A stretch of 61,796 nucleotides of DNA from Segatella copri (GTDB taxonomy: Bacteria; Bacteroidota; Bacteroidia; Bacteroidales; Bacteroidaceae), in the NCBI RefSeq assembly GCF_019127135.1, contig NZ_JAHOEA010000018.1:1-61796 (forward strand). Reading direction: 5' to 3'. The notes under the pieces were generated by a model that worked only from the letters and a program-made list of their open reading frames with translations, searched no databases and was not told the DNA's origin. A program made the position numbers and the translations under genes. Below, one piece after another: positions 17,204-26,914 of this stretch (positions within the stretch are counted from its first letter, which is position 1; each line of letters begins with the position of its first letter).

Positions 17204-17291
17204 CCATCTATTTCGTATCTGATCTATTCTATTTTTATAAAATGTGTATGTCATGGTGAAATTGGTATTTTCCAATTTCATATCATCATTC

Positions 17292-18614
<1,323 letters not shown>

Positions 18615-18643
18615 TTAATTAAATAAAACATTTTTTCCGAGTG

Positions 18644-18674
18644 CAAATTTAGGTATTATCTGACAAATCTCCAA
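18644..18674 (-). promoter_or_regulatory. Promoter of eno
   Basis: The minus strand reads TAAATTTGC for the -7 box (18644-18651) and TTG at 18672-18674, with the standard 23-bp distance. The leader is about 40 nt. Confidence 0.7.
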
Positions 18675-18764
18675 ATTTCGGGCATCATCAAAAGTAGGTA
18701 TTCGCCCGAAAATACCTACATATAGGTAAGGAGAGGCATGGAAATTTGAGATGCTACCAAATTG

Positions 18765-19247
18765 TCATTTTGTTTTAATTTTACCAATCAGTTCTTCGAA
18801 ATCCTCCTTTTGCATAGCACCCATCTGCACTGATGGTTTGCCTTTCACGGGGATGAAGAGGAAGGTAGGGATGCTGCTGATACCGAAAACAGAAGCAAGT
18901 TCGGACTCCTGGTCGATATCAACCTTATAGAAATCTATCTTGCCGGCATATTTCTCGGCGAGAGATTCTACTACAGGAGCCATCATCTTGCAAGGACCAC
19001 ACCAGGTGGTATAGAAATCGATGACGGCAGGACGGGAACCGGCGAATACCCATTCATCCGGATGAGCCTCGTAATCCATAATCTTTTTTCTGAAATCAGA
19101 TGTGGTAAGATATTGCACCTTGGCAGTTTCAGTTTTCTCAGACTTCTCTTCAGCCGTTTGAGAAGAAACAGCAGGTGCTTTCCTGTTCTGAGAACAAGAA
19201 ACAAGAAATGGTAGAAATAAAACAACTGCTAATATAATTTTCTTCAT
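18765..19247 (-). CDS. Thioredoxin-fold lipoprotein
   Basis: 160 residues. MKKIILAVVLFLPFLVSC is a lipoprotein signal with Cys18 as the lipidated residue. After a low-complexity linker (about 20-45), a thioredoxin domain (about 47-155) contains the redox pair in FYTTWCGPCKMMAP (Cys83 and Cys86) and the cis-proline in ISSIPTFLF. It is predicted to sit on the periplasmic side of a membrane as a disulfide reductant or thiol-disulfide exchange protein. Its substrates are unknown. It follows the SIMPL gene on the same strand at about 106 bp. Confidence 0.92.
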   Translation of the reverse strand: MKKIILAVVLFLPFLVSCSQNRKAPAVSSQTAEEKSEKTETAKVQYLTTSDFRKKIMDYEAHPDEWVFAGSRPAVIDFYTTWCGPCKMMAPVVESLAEKYAGKIDFYKVDIDQESELASVFGISSIPTFLFIPVKGKPSVQMGAMQKEDFEELIGKIKTK

Positions 19248-19353
19248 AGTTTTTTCGTTGCTTTAATATGATAGAGTGTGCCATTAGTCTATAACACGCC
19301 CTCTTATTACAATTAATCACTAATAAATAATCATTACTCACTAATCACTACTC

Positions 19354-20061
19354 CTAATCCTTCAAAGAATAAGTAACGGTAGTAACAACCCTTACCTTTT
19401 TAATATATGGAGTGTTGGAATCGCGGTCTTCGATAGAGAACTGACCCTGGTCGGCATTCATGATTTTATCAATCTTGCTCTTGCTGTTCTCAGCAAACTG
19501 GGTAGCAGTCTGCTCAGCATTTTCTATCGCTTCCTGCATCATTTTAGGTTTCATCTGCCGGAAGGCAACATACTCATACTTCACCGGATTCTCGTAACCA
19601 CCATCCACAATGGCAACACCTTTCTGAAGCAGATCACCCTGACGGGCAATGATACTGCGGACCAGTTTCACATTCTTCGATGTAACCGTGATGATGGAAG
19701 TAATGTTATAACGATACCCCTGGCGGTTTTCGCCATATCGTTCAGCATTGAGGTCGATGACCACAGGCGCATTCACATTGATTTCATTAGCCTTAACGCC
19801 ATTCTCCACCAGGAAGTTTCTGATGGTTCTCGTGGTGGCATTGATTTTTTGATAGAGTTCAGGCAGGTCATTGCCTATTTCCTTGGAAACGATAGGCCAC
19901 GTCACCTTATCAGCCTCCACCTCCTTTTCGGCAAGGCCTTTCACTACAACCTTTCGGTCTTTACTAATCACACTTTCAAGTCCCGACTTGATACAAAATC
20001 CAAGCATGATGATGCCGATGGTTAAAATCACGGCTTGCTTAATACCAGAATTGATGTTCAT
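19354..20061 (-). CDS. SIMPL-domain (DUF541) envelope protein
   Basis: 235 residues. An N-terminal hydrophobic segment (about 9-27) acts as signal or anchor. It is followed by a SIMPL/DUF541 domain, recognisable by RKVVVKGLAEKEVEADKVTW at its start and by paired halves ending VRVVTTVTYSLKD. The family is periplasmic or membrane-anchored and forms oligomers; E. coli YggE is linked to oxidative-stress tolerance. A neighbouring thioredoxin lipoprotein on the same strand is consistent with an envelope stress role, which is inference. A leftward -7 box TATCTTTG is at 20136-20143. Confidence 0.88.
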   Translation of the reverse strand: MNINSGIKQAVILTIGIIMLGFCIKSGLESVISKDRKVVVKGLAEKEVEADKVTWPIVSKEIGNDLPELYQKINATTRTIRNFLVENGVKANEINVNAPVVIDLNAERYGENRQGYRYNITSIITVTSKNVKLVRSIIARQGDLLQKGVAIVDGGYENPVKYEYVAFRQMKPKMMQEAIENAEQTATQFAENSKSKIDKIMNADQGQFSIEDRDSNTPYIKKVRVVTTVTYSLKD

Positions 20062-20135
20062 AATTAGTCCTCCATTATTAAGTTGTTAAAATTGAGTTAC
20101 CTTTCTATCTCAGATTGAGTTGCAATTTGAGTTTT

Positions 20136-20143
20136 CAAAGATA
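20136..20143 (-). promoter_or_regulatory. -7 box (TATCTTTG) of the SIMPL gene
   Basis: The minus strand reads TATCTTTGAAAAC, 75 bp upstream of the ATG at 20061. No good -33 TTG was identified. Confidence 0.5.
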
Positions 20144-20260
20144 CAATAAAAATATAGAAAAACGACACTTTATAATGATAAAATATGCTAAAATAGCCCA
20201 TATCAACCCATAAGCACCATTTTTTCTGCCCAAAAGCTTGCATATATTACCGAAAAAAAC

Positions 20261-20268
20261 TACCTTTG
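20261..20268 (+). promoter_or_regulatory. -7 box (TACCTTTG) of the nhaC-family gene; decides its start codon
   Basis: TACCTTTGC lies only 15 bp upstream of the ATG at 20284. A longer open frame begins with a TTG at 20266, inside this box, so translation must start at 20284. The leader is about 8-10 nt. Confidence 0.7.
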
Positions 20269-20283
20269 CCAAAAAACAATAAA

Positions 20284-21912
20284 ATGGATTACAACATGAT
20301 TGGGACCGCATGGTCGTTACTGCCTCCTATCGTCGCCATCGCTCTGGCGCTGAAGACGAAAGAGGTCTATTCTTCTCTTTTTATCGGTATCATACTGGGT
20401 GCCGTTCAATATTGCATTTCGATGGGAACAGGTTTCGACGGATTCCTCGTTCACCTGACAAACCACACTGTAGGTGAAGGCGATGATGCCAAGGCATACG
20501 GTTTGATACATTGCCTTTCCGACCCATGGAACGTGGGCATTCTAGTATTCCTGGTGGTATTAGGCAGCATCGTTTCATTGATGAACAAGGCGGGTGGTTC
20601 GGCAGCTTTCGGCCGTTGGGCTTCCAAGCACGTACACTCGAAGGTTGGCGTACAGATTGCTACCATCCTGCTCGGCATTCTGATATTCATCGACGATTAC
20701 TTCAACTGCCTTACGGTGGGTTCGGTAATGCGTCCTATCGCTGTGCGCAATGGTGTCACCAAGGAGAAGCTGGCTTATCTCATCGATTCTACAGCCGCTC
20801 CGGTCTGCATCATCTCCCCTATCTCGAGTTGGGCAGCTGCGGTATCGGGCTTCGTATCGGGCGGAGAGAACGGACTGGCGCTTTTCTGCAAGGCGATACC
20901 TTTTAATTTCTACGCTTTCTTTACCATCCTCTTTATGTTTGGCATCGTGATACTGGGCTTCGACTTCAAGGCGATGAGCAAGTATGATGCAAGACTGAAG
21001 GAATGGTACGAGCGAACCAATGGCGGAAAACTCGATGAAGTGAGCGATACCAAACTGCAGATTGTTGAGCACGGTGTGGGAGCCAAACAGGAAGAGGATT
21101 CCAAGAACAAGGGAACCGTGAGCGACCTGGTGATTCCAATCATCATGCTGATTATCTTCTGCATGGCGGGCATGGTATATTCGGGCGGATTCTTCGATGC
21201 CGATAATACCAACTATCTCAACTTTGTAGATTCCTTTGCAGCGAGCAATGCCTCTGTGGGTCTGGTAATCGGTTCTTTGGCAGCCCTGATTCTTACCATC
21301 ATGATGTTTACCATTCGCAAGACCTTGCCTTTCGATGAAGCGATGAGTAGTCTCATCAAGGGGTTTGAGGCGATGGTACCAGCCATTCTGATTCTTACTT
21401 TGGCATGGACTCTGAAGAGTATGACCGACTCGCTGGGTGCGGCAGAATATGTATCATCGGTTGTAGCGAGCAGTGCATCAGAACTTCAGATGCTTCTTCC
21501 GGGCATCATCTTCCTGGTAGCAGGCTTCCTAGCATTTGCAACAGGCACCTCATGGGGAACCTTCGGTATTCTGATTCCTATCTGCATCGCCGTATTCCCT
21601 GGTGCAGATCCTTTGCGCATCATCTCTATCTCGGCATGTATGGCAGGAGCGGTATGTGGCGACCATATCTCTCCTATCAGCGATACTACCATCATGGCGA
21701 GTGCGGGAGCGGAATGCAAGCATGTGCATCATGTATCATCACAGTTGCCTTACGCCCTGACTGTAGCCTTTGTGAGTTTCCTCACCTTCGTTGTAGCGGG
21801 ATTCACTCATACGCTGGGTATGGTAACGAGTGCCATTATCTCGTGGATCTTCGGTGTTGCCATGCTCGGTTTTGCTTTATTTTATTTAAATAAGCGCCAA
21901 AAAGTTAAATAG
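20284..21912 (+). CDS. Na+/H+ antiporter, NhaC family
   Basis: About 542 residues from ATG at 20284 (MDYNMIGTAWSLLPPIVAIA). It has 11-13 hydrophobic segments. Characteristic stretches are LALKTKEVYSSLFIGIILGA near the N-terminus, IFIDDYFNCLTVGSVMRPIA, ISPISSWAAAVSGF, and ATGTSWGTFGILIPI followed by GAVCGDHISPISDTTIMASA. These match the NhaC/Na+-H+ antiporter group, which exchanges sodium for protons at the inner membrane. Some relatives move malate/lactate or amino acids, so the substrate is uncertain. It is monocistronic with a very short leader. Confidence 0.9.
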   Translation: MDYNMIGTAWSLLPPIVAIALALKTKEVYSSLFIGIILGAVQYCISMGTGFDGFLVHLTNHTVGEGDDAKAYGLIHCLSDPWNVGILVFLVVLGSIVSLMNKAGGSAAFGRWASKHVHSKVGVQIATILLGILIFIDDYFNCLTVGSVMRPIAVRNGVTKEKLAYLIDSTAAPVCIISPISSWAAAVSGFVSGGENGLALFCKAIPFNFYAFFTILFMFGIVILGFDFKAMSKYDARLKEWYERTNGGKLDEVSDTKLQIVEHGVGAKQEEDSKNKGTVSDLVIPIIMLIIFCMAGMVYSGGFFDADNTNYLNFVDSFAASNASVGLVIGSLAALILTIMMFTIRKTLPFDEAMSSLIKGFEAMVPAILILTLAWTLKSMTDSLGAAEYVSSVVASSASELQMLLPGIIFLVAGFLAFATGTSWGTFGILIPICIAVFPGADPLRIISISACMAGAVCGDHISPISDTTIMASAGAECKHVHHVSSQLPYALTVAFVSFLTFVVAGFTHTLGMVTSAIISWIFGVAMLGFALFYLNKRQKVK

Positions 21913-21924
21913 TTCTTAATTTAT

Positions 21925-21955
21925 TTGTATATTTGAAATATTTTCAATATCTTTG
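21925..21955 (+). promoter_or_regulatory. Promoter of rubrerythrin
   Basis: TTG at 21925-21927 and TATCTTTG at 21948-21955, 23 bp from first base to first base. The leader is about 42 nt. Confidence 0.7.
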
Positions 21956-22003
21956 TAAAAGAATTTAATAAAGAACATTTTAACATTATAAAAAGAATAC
22001 ATT

Positions 22004-22546
22004 ATGAAGGAATTAAAAGGAACAAAGACAGAGAAGAACCTCCAGGAGGCTTTCGCTGGTGAGTCACAGGCTCGTAACAAATATACCTATTTTGCAAGCA
22101 AGGCAAAGAAGGACGGTTTTGTACAGATAGCCAACATCTTTGAGGAGACAGCTGCCAACGAGAAGGAGCATGCTAAGTTGTGGTTCAAGTATCTGGAGGG
22201 CGGTGCTATCCAGGATACCGAGAAGAACCTGGAGGCTGCTGCCAATGGTGAGCACGATGAATGGACTGACATGTATCCACGCATGGCAAAGGAGGCTCAC
22301 GAAGAAGGTTTCGAAGAGATTGCAGCTAAGTTTGAGATGGTTGCTGAAATCGAGAAGCACCATGAGGAGCGTTATCGCAAGCTCTTGAAGAACGTACAGG
22401 ACAAGCTCGTCTTCTCTCGTGACGGCGACTGCATCTGGCAGTGCTCTAACTGCGGACATATCGTAGTAGGCAAGAAGGCTCCTGAGGTTTGCCCAGTCTG
22501 CAACCACCCACAGAGCTACTTCCAGATTGAAGCACAGAATTACTAA
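22004..22546 (+). CDS. rbr: Rubrerythrin
   Basis: 180 residues. The N-terminal ferritin-like di-iron domain (about 1-135) has the helix motifs [27 protein letters not shown] and [14 protein letters not shown], which supply the glutamate and histidine ligands. A C-terminal rubredoxin domain has Cys147/150 in WQCSNCG and Cys163/166 in VCPVCNHP. It reduces hydrogen peroxide in anaerobes. It is monocistronic with a promoter and a strong terminator. Typical length. Confidence 0.97.
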   Translation: MKELKGTKTEKNLQEAFAGESQARNKYTYFASKAKKDGFVQIANIFEETAANEKEHAKLWFKYLEGGAIQDTEKNLEAAANGEHDEWTDMYPRMAKEAHEEGFEEIAAKFEMVAEIEKHHEERYRKLLKNVQDKLVFSRDGDCIWQCSNCGHIVVGKKAPEVCPVCNHPQSYFQIEAQNY

Positions 22547-22590
22547 TTCTTGCTTGAGACGAAATATCTAACAGAAGATATATAAATAAG

Positions 22591-22630
22591 AGAGGGTGTG
22601 TCATGGCCTTATGACACACCCTCTTTTTTT
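22591..22630. terminator. Bidirectional terminator between rubrerythrin and mutY
   Basis: Perfect 14-bp stem AGAGGGTGTGTCAT (22591-22604) with its complement (22611-22624), loop GGCCTT, and a run of seven T. Convergent genes end on both sides, and it may serve both. Confidence 0.92.
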
Positions 22631-23636
22631 ATGATTTAGCTTGAACCATTTCCAACAAGATTTCTATCAATCTAGGAACACCATACTGTCCTATCTCGTC
22701 CTCTTTCACCCAGATATAATCATCAGGGAGCAGGGGGCGGGTTTCTGTTTCCTGCAGATAGAAGTCGGCAAGGAGGATGCGATGGGTAAGTACATGCTTC
22801 ACATCCTTAGCCAGGAGAAGAGGATTATGGACAAAGGCAGGCAGTTGCGGAACATCTGATGCGTTATATGGTTCCCACAATCCTTGCCAGATATCACCCT
22901 CACCGCGACGGTGGATAGCCACATCACCTTTACACCTTATATATATATAGGAGAGATGGCGCGTTTTCACCTTCAGTGTCTTGTTCTTCACCGGCAACTC
23001 CTCTACCCTTCCTGTTCTCAAAGCCTCACAGGTTTCAGCAAGCGGACAGACAAGACACTTCGGAGATTGAGGAGTGCACTGAATAGCTCCGAAATCCATC
23101 ATGCCCTGATTATAAGATGCAGCATCAGAAGCAGGCAAAAGTGATTGCGCCAACACAGCAAACTCCTTTTTCCCCTGCGTTGAGTTGATAGGAGTATCTA
23201 TTCCGAAGTAACGTGAAAGAACCCGATACACATTGCCATCTACTACTGCCGCCGGAATATCGAAAGCGAAAGAACCGATGGCTGCTGCAGTATAATCGCC
23301 CACCCCCTTCAGGGCTTTGATACCTTCAAGTGTATCTGGGAAATGACCGAGCTCCACTATCTGTCTGGCAGCAGTATGAAGGTTGCGGGCTCGCGAGTAA
23401 TACCCCAAGCCCTGCCAGAGTTTCAAGACATCATCCTCGCTGGCAGCAGCCAAGTCTTCAACCTTGGGATAGGTCTTCATGAACCGCTCCCAATATTCCC
23501 ACCCCTGTGCGATGCGGGTTTGCTGAAGGATGATTTCGCTCAGCCAGATGGCATAAGGATCCTTGGTTTCGCGCCAAGGCAAATCCCTACCATACTCACG
23601 AAACCAACGGATAATGACAGCCGAAAAACTATTCAT
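22629..23636 (-). CDS. mutY: A/G-specific adenine glycosylase
   Basis: About 335 residues from ATG at 23636; an upstream TTG would add three. It removes adenine mispaired with 8-oxoguanine. Visible features are the N-terminal helical domain with LPWRETKDPYAIWLSEIILQ, the helix-hairpin-helix and catalytic Asp region LKGVGDYTAAAIGSFAFDIP, then VVDGNVYRVLSRYFGIDTP, the [4Fe-4S] cluster in QCTPQSPKCLVCPLAETC (spacing 6-2-5), and a C-terminal NUDIX-like lesion-recognition domain. It is last in a leftward run dacB-mscS-mutY, about 35 bp after the mechanosensitive channel gene. Confidence 0.96.
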   Translation of the reverse strand: MNSFSAVIIRWFREYGRDLPWRETKDPYAIWLSEIILQQTRIAQGWEYWERFMKTYPKVEDLAAASEDDVLKLWQGLGYYSRARNLHTAARQIVELGHFPDTLEGIKALKGVGDYTAAAIGSFAFDIPAAVVDGNVYRVLSRYFGIDTPINSTQGKKEFAVLAQSLLPASDAASYNQGMMDFGAIQCTPQSPKCLVCPLAETCEALRTGRVEELPVKNKTLKVKTRHLSYIYIRCKGDVAIHRRGEGDIWQGLWEPYNASDVPQLPAFVHNPLLLAKDVKHVLTHRILLADFYLQETETRPLLPDDYIWVKEDEIGQYGVPRLIEILLEMVQAKS

Positions 23637-23671
23637 AAAATTCAATGTTCAAATCTCAATGTTCAAAGTAA

Positions 23672-24925
23672 TTACTGTTCCGGATATTGCTCGTAAATCT
23701 TCAGACCGAACTCATTCGCCAAGGCATAGGCATGCTCCATGATATCGGCGAGGATATGCTCGTAATTTACCCATACCTTATCCTTGATGAAGAAATAGAA
23801 CTCGATAGGAAGACCGCATTGCGTGGCTTCCATGTGGCGCACCATCAACGTAAGATCGGTATTGACCTCCGGACGCTGGCGCAGATACTTCTCCATGAAT
23901 TTACGGTAAAGCTGAAGATTGGTAGGAGCAAGGGCTGCAGGATTCTTTAAATCCTCAATATCCTTCCCTTCTTGTATATCTTTATCTATCGCCTTCTGCA
24001 ACGACTCCTTCAGCTTAAACGAATCTTCGGTGGCGAAATGCTTGGTAAGCAGAGTGCATTTTAATGTCTCATCTACCAGACGGACACTGCGGAAATCGAA
24101 GTAAACCACGCGCTTCACTCTTCGTCCACCACTCTTCTGCATACCAATCCAGTTCTGGAACGAACCATTCACTAGGGTAATAGGCGAAATGGTAACGATG
24201 GTGTTATCAAAGTTGCGCACCTTAACGGTCGTGAGTGACATATCCTCAACGATACCATTGGCATCCACCGACTTCACCGTAATCCAGTCGCCCTTATGCA
24301 ACATATCATTGCTGGTAAGACGCACACCTGCCGCCAATCCCGTGATGGTATCCTTAAAGACCAGCATTAGGACTGCCGAGGTAGCACCCAAACCGGCAAA
24401 GAGGGTCATCGGGTTCTTGCCCAACAGGATGGCAACCACCACCACAGCAGCCACGAAGAGCATCAATACCCTGAGAACACCGCAGAAAGTATGAAAATAC
24501 TGCTGAGTCGACGAGCGTCGCTCCTGAGAATCCTCCAATCCTTTGAAAGACCCGATGAAAACCAGAGCCGTACGCACCGACATCACCACGATATAAATGC
24601 CCGTAGCCCGTTCCAATATCTCCTTGAATATCGGATACTCCAGATAAATCAGTGGCATGAGCGACCATATCACCACAGCCGGCACAATATGGCAAGCCGA
24701 GGTGAGCACCTTCTTGTTCAGCAGCACATCATCCCAAGTGACGTCCGTCTTATCAGTAATCTTACTGATGAGCGGAACCAGTATCTTGCGACAAAGAAAA
24801 TCGCTCAGTATCGCCAAGAGAATGGCAGTAATGGTGAGCAAGATATGGCGCAGCATGGGCACAAAATCACCGGTGACTCCTGCCCATGTAATCATTTCAT
24901 CTACAAACTTACGAATTTCCTCCAT
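23672..24925 (-). CDS. MscS-family mechanosensitive ion channel (YbdG-like)
   Basis: About 417 residues from ATG at 24925; the TTG at 24943 is less likely. Four or five hydrophobic segments occupy about residues 15-190. The pore helix and beta domain follow: MTLFAGLGATSAVLMLVFKD (about 180-200), TITGLAAGVRL, then DWITVKSVDANGIVEDMSLT and TVKVRNFDNTIVTISPITLV, which are standard MscS text. A long C-terminal cytoplasmic domain follows. It opens under membrane tension to release solutes. It lies between dacB and mutY, 39 bp and 35 bp away, probably in one operon. Confidence 0.92.
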   Translation of the reverse strand: MEEIRKFVDEMITWAGVTGDFVPMLRHILLTITAILLAILSDFLCRKILVPLISKITDKTDVTWDDVLLNKKVLTSACHIVPAVVIWSLMPLIYLEYPIFKEILERATGIYIVVMSVRTALVFIGSFKGLEDSQERRSSTQQYFHTFCGVLRVLMLFVAAVVVVAILLGKNPMTLFAGLGATSAVLMLVFKDTITGLAAGVRLTSNDMLHKGDWITVKSVDANGIVEDMSLTTVKVRNFDNTIVTISPITLVNGSFQNWIGMQKSGGRRVKRVVYFDFRSVRLVDETLKCTLLTKHFATEDSFKLKESLQKAIDKDIQEGKDIEDLKNPAALAPTNLQLYRKFMEKYLRQRPEVNTDLTLMVRHMEATQCGLPIEFYFFIKDKVWVNYEHILADIMEHAYALANEFGLKIYEQYPEQ

Positions 24926-24964
24926 AAAACTACTAACTATCAACTATAAACTATCAACTAACGC

Positions 24965-26245
24965 TCACGGTTGGCAGAGCAAAGTACATACTTTATCTGC
25001 AAAGTGTCTGGCATTATTGCCATGCATGATACCATTGTTGATGATGGCGAAACAGAGCTCATGACCATTGGCTGCAGTACAGTAACCCGCCAATGAGATG
25101 ATGCCCGTCAGCGTACCCGTCTTCGCTTTCACATTGCCATGCACAAAACTGTTCTTCATACGCTTCTTCAATGTACCATCTACCCCACCGATAGGCAGCG
25201 AATGCTTCAGATGGTCCATGATATTACCGTTGAGATAAGCATAACGCAGCAGTTTCACCTCCAGTTCTGCACTGAGATAATTATAGAGTGAAAGTCCCGA
25301 GCCGTCAGCCAGTTTATATCTTGCCGGATCGAGTCCTATCTTACGGATAAGCTGTCTTTCCACATTTCTGGCACTCTTGGCACTCGCCCATTTATTGCCC
25401 GTAGAAGCTGCAATCTGATAATACATGCTCTCGGCATAGAGATTATCACTCTCCTTCATCATCTTATGCAGAATCTGATCCATCGTATGGAATCGGGTAC
25501 AGACAGTAAAGGCACTCGCAGGACAGACCTTCTCTGAAGCCCCGAAGCAGGAATATTCGATGCCCTCCTCACGAAGCTTGGCAAGAAATTTATCCATAAA
25601 GATGTCCTTGCGCTGGAATACCAGTGGCGAAAGCACCGGATTGTCATCATCCCAGCACCAGCCTTCACCCAACAAATCAGCATCCTTCAAAGAGCGGTCG
25701 GCATAGATGCTGCCACGGATGGTATCCACCCCCATTTCCTTCAGACTATTGACAAATGCCGACATATCATCGCTGTTGAAACGGGGATCCATACCGCCTA
25801 TACAATAGACATTACCCGTCAACACCCCATTCTCAATGGTACCGGTATATTTCAGAGTGGTTTTAAACTGGTAAGAACCGCCCAACTTATCGAGCGCTGT
25901 AATGGCAGTCAAGAGTTTCATCGTACTTGCCGGGCGCATCAGCTGTCGTTCATTTCTCTGATAGATACAAGAGTCAGCAGACAGGTCCCAGACCATCAGT
26001 CCTACCTGTGATGTTTCGAACATCTTGCTCTCAAGGAGTTTATCAATACCCACCTTCACCGATTCGGGCCAAGGCAATTTCTGCGTCAGCGTATCCGCTG
26101 CCAGGGAGTCAACGAGTGCTGAGTCGGAAACATCCTCCTCATCAATCGTTTCTATTCCCTCATCTTCAATCACATTCTGGGCCTGCACCGGTACGGATAT
26201 CCATACCATCATCAGCCCTAACATCATATATATTATCTTTTTCAT
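24965..26245 (-). CDS. dacB: D-alanyl-D-alanine carboxypeptidase/endopeptidase, PBP4 type
   Basis: About 426 residues from ATG at 26245. It has a Sec signal peptide (MKKIIYMMLGLMMVWISVPV, cleavage after VQA). The three active-site motifs of S13 peptidases are present: SxxK in RPASTMKLLTA, SxN in KESDNLYAES, and KTG in VKAKTGTLTGIISLAG. An acidic linker (DEGIETIDEEDVSDS) follows the signal. It trims peptidoglycan peptides in the periplasm. It is the first gene of the leftward dacB-mscS-mutY run, 30 bp after the PH-domain gene. Confidence 0.94.
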   Translation of the reverse strand: MKKIIYMMLGLMMVWISVPVQAQNVIEDEGIETIDEEDVSDSALVDSLAADTLTQKLPWPESVKVGIDKLLESKMFETSQVGLMVWDLSADSCIYQRNERQLMRPASTMKLLTAITALDKLGGSYQFKTTLKYTGTIENGVLTGNVYCIGGMDPRFNSDDMSAFVNSLKEMGVDTIRGSIYADRSLKDADLLGEGWCWDDDNPVLSPLVFQRKDIFMDKFLAKLREEGIEYSCFGASEKVCPASAFTVCTRFHTMDQILHKMMKESDNLYAESMYYQIAASTGNKWASAKSARNVERQLIRKIGLDPARYKLADGSGLSLYNYLSAELEVKLLRYAYLNGNIMDHLKHSLPIGGVDGTLKKRMKNSFVHGNVKAKTGTLTGIISLAGYCTAANGHELCFAIINNGIMHGNNARHFADKVCTLLCQP

Positions 26246-26275
26246 CACAATCAGTTCACCTGAACTTAAAAGAAA

Positions 26276-26680
26276 TTATTTATTCTTGATTCTCTCCATA
26301 AACGCTTCTTCATTATCCGGCTGAACGGTCACAATATTCTTATGCCCGTATTCGATGACCACACAATGATCCAAACCGAAGAAAGTTTTGACGATGTGTA
26401 CATCAGTGACATCACAAAGCGGCACATTTCTGTTGGAAGAGAACCTGCCCTCATTGATAATGAGATATTCCATTTCCTCATCCAGGTCTATCGGTTTTAC
26501 CATCTTGAAGGTATAGGTTGTATTCAGTATGCGCTCTATCATGCCCACGATGATGATAGCCACAAAGATGCCAATGATGGCCAGCTTGACCCAGAAGAAG
26601 TAGAGAGCCAGAATTGCGAACACCGCCACACCGATACGTGCCGTCAGCGTAAAGCGCTTATGAAAAGTTCTATCTGTCAT
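26276..26680 (-). CDS. Small membrane protein with bacterial PH-like domain
   Basis: 134 residues. Two hydrophobic helices (about 14-33 and 35-50) are followed by a beta-rich domain (about 55-130: YTFKMVKPIDLDEEMEYLII, then VPLCDVTDVHIVKTFF) that resembles bacterial PH (DUF304-type) domains. It is predicted to be inner-membrane with a cytoplasmic PH domain. Function is unknown. It is divergent from nadB and upstream of dacB. A leftward -7 box TAATTTTG at 26764-26771 fits its promoter. Confidence 0.75.
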   Translation of the reverse strand: MTDRTFHKRFTLTARIGVAVFAILALYFFWVKLAIIGIFVAIIIVGMIERILNTTYTFKMVKPIDLDEEMEYLIINEGRFSSNRNVPLCDVTDVHIVKTFFGLDHCVVIEYGHKNIVTVQPDNEEAFMERIKNK

Positions 26681-26763
26681 AACTTTGATTTATTACCTTA
26701 TAATAAAGTCGTTTTTGCGACCATTTGATAGTCTAAAAGACTATATAACCTTAAATTTCGCTG

Positions 26764-26771
26764 CAAAATTA
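26764..26771 (-). promoter_or_regulatory. -7 box (TAATTTTG) of the PH-domain gene and perhaps dacB
   Basis: The minus strand reads TAATTTTGCAGCG. It is 84 bp upstream of the ATG at 26680, and its only rival is the oppositely directed nadB promoter. Confidence 0.55.
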
Positions 26772-26813
26772 CAAAAAATCCCTCTCTTATTACTCATTTT
26801 AAAGATTAATTAT

Positions 26814-26821
26814 TACTTTTG
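26814..26821 (+). promoter_or_regulatory. -7 box (TACTTTTG) of nadB
   Basis: TACTTTTGC lies 93 bp upstream of the nadB ATG at 26915. The two divergent boxes are 43 bp apart. Confidence 0.6.
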
Positions 26822-26914
26822 CAACGAATTAAGAATTAATTCTGAGAGAATGGGGCTGTTTTATAGATAAAAACACCTGTTCTTAAAATTGAAATTAGAT
26901 AAGAATAAACTCAA

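Noticed and set aside
24926..24964. CTATCAACTA-type simple repeat as a regulatory element
   Set aside because: Short low-complexity runs of this kind (also TTCAATGTTCAAA at 10876 and 23641) recur between genes and carry no clear structure.
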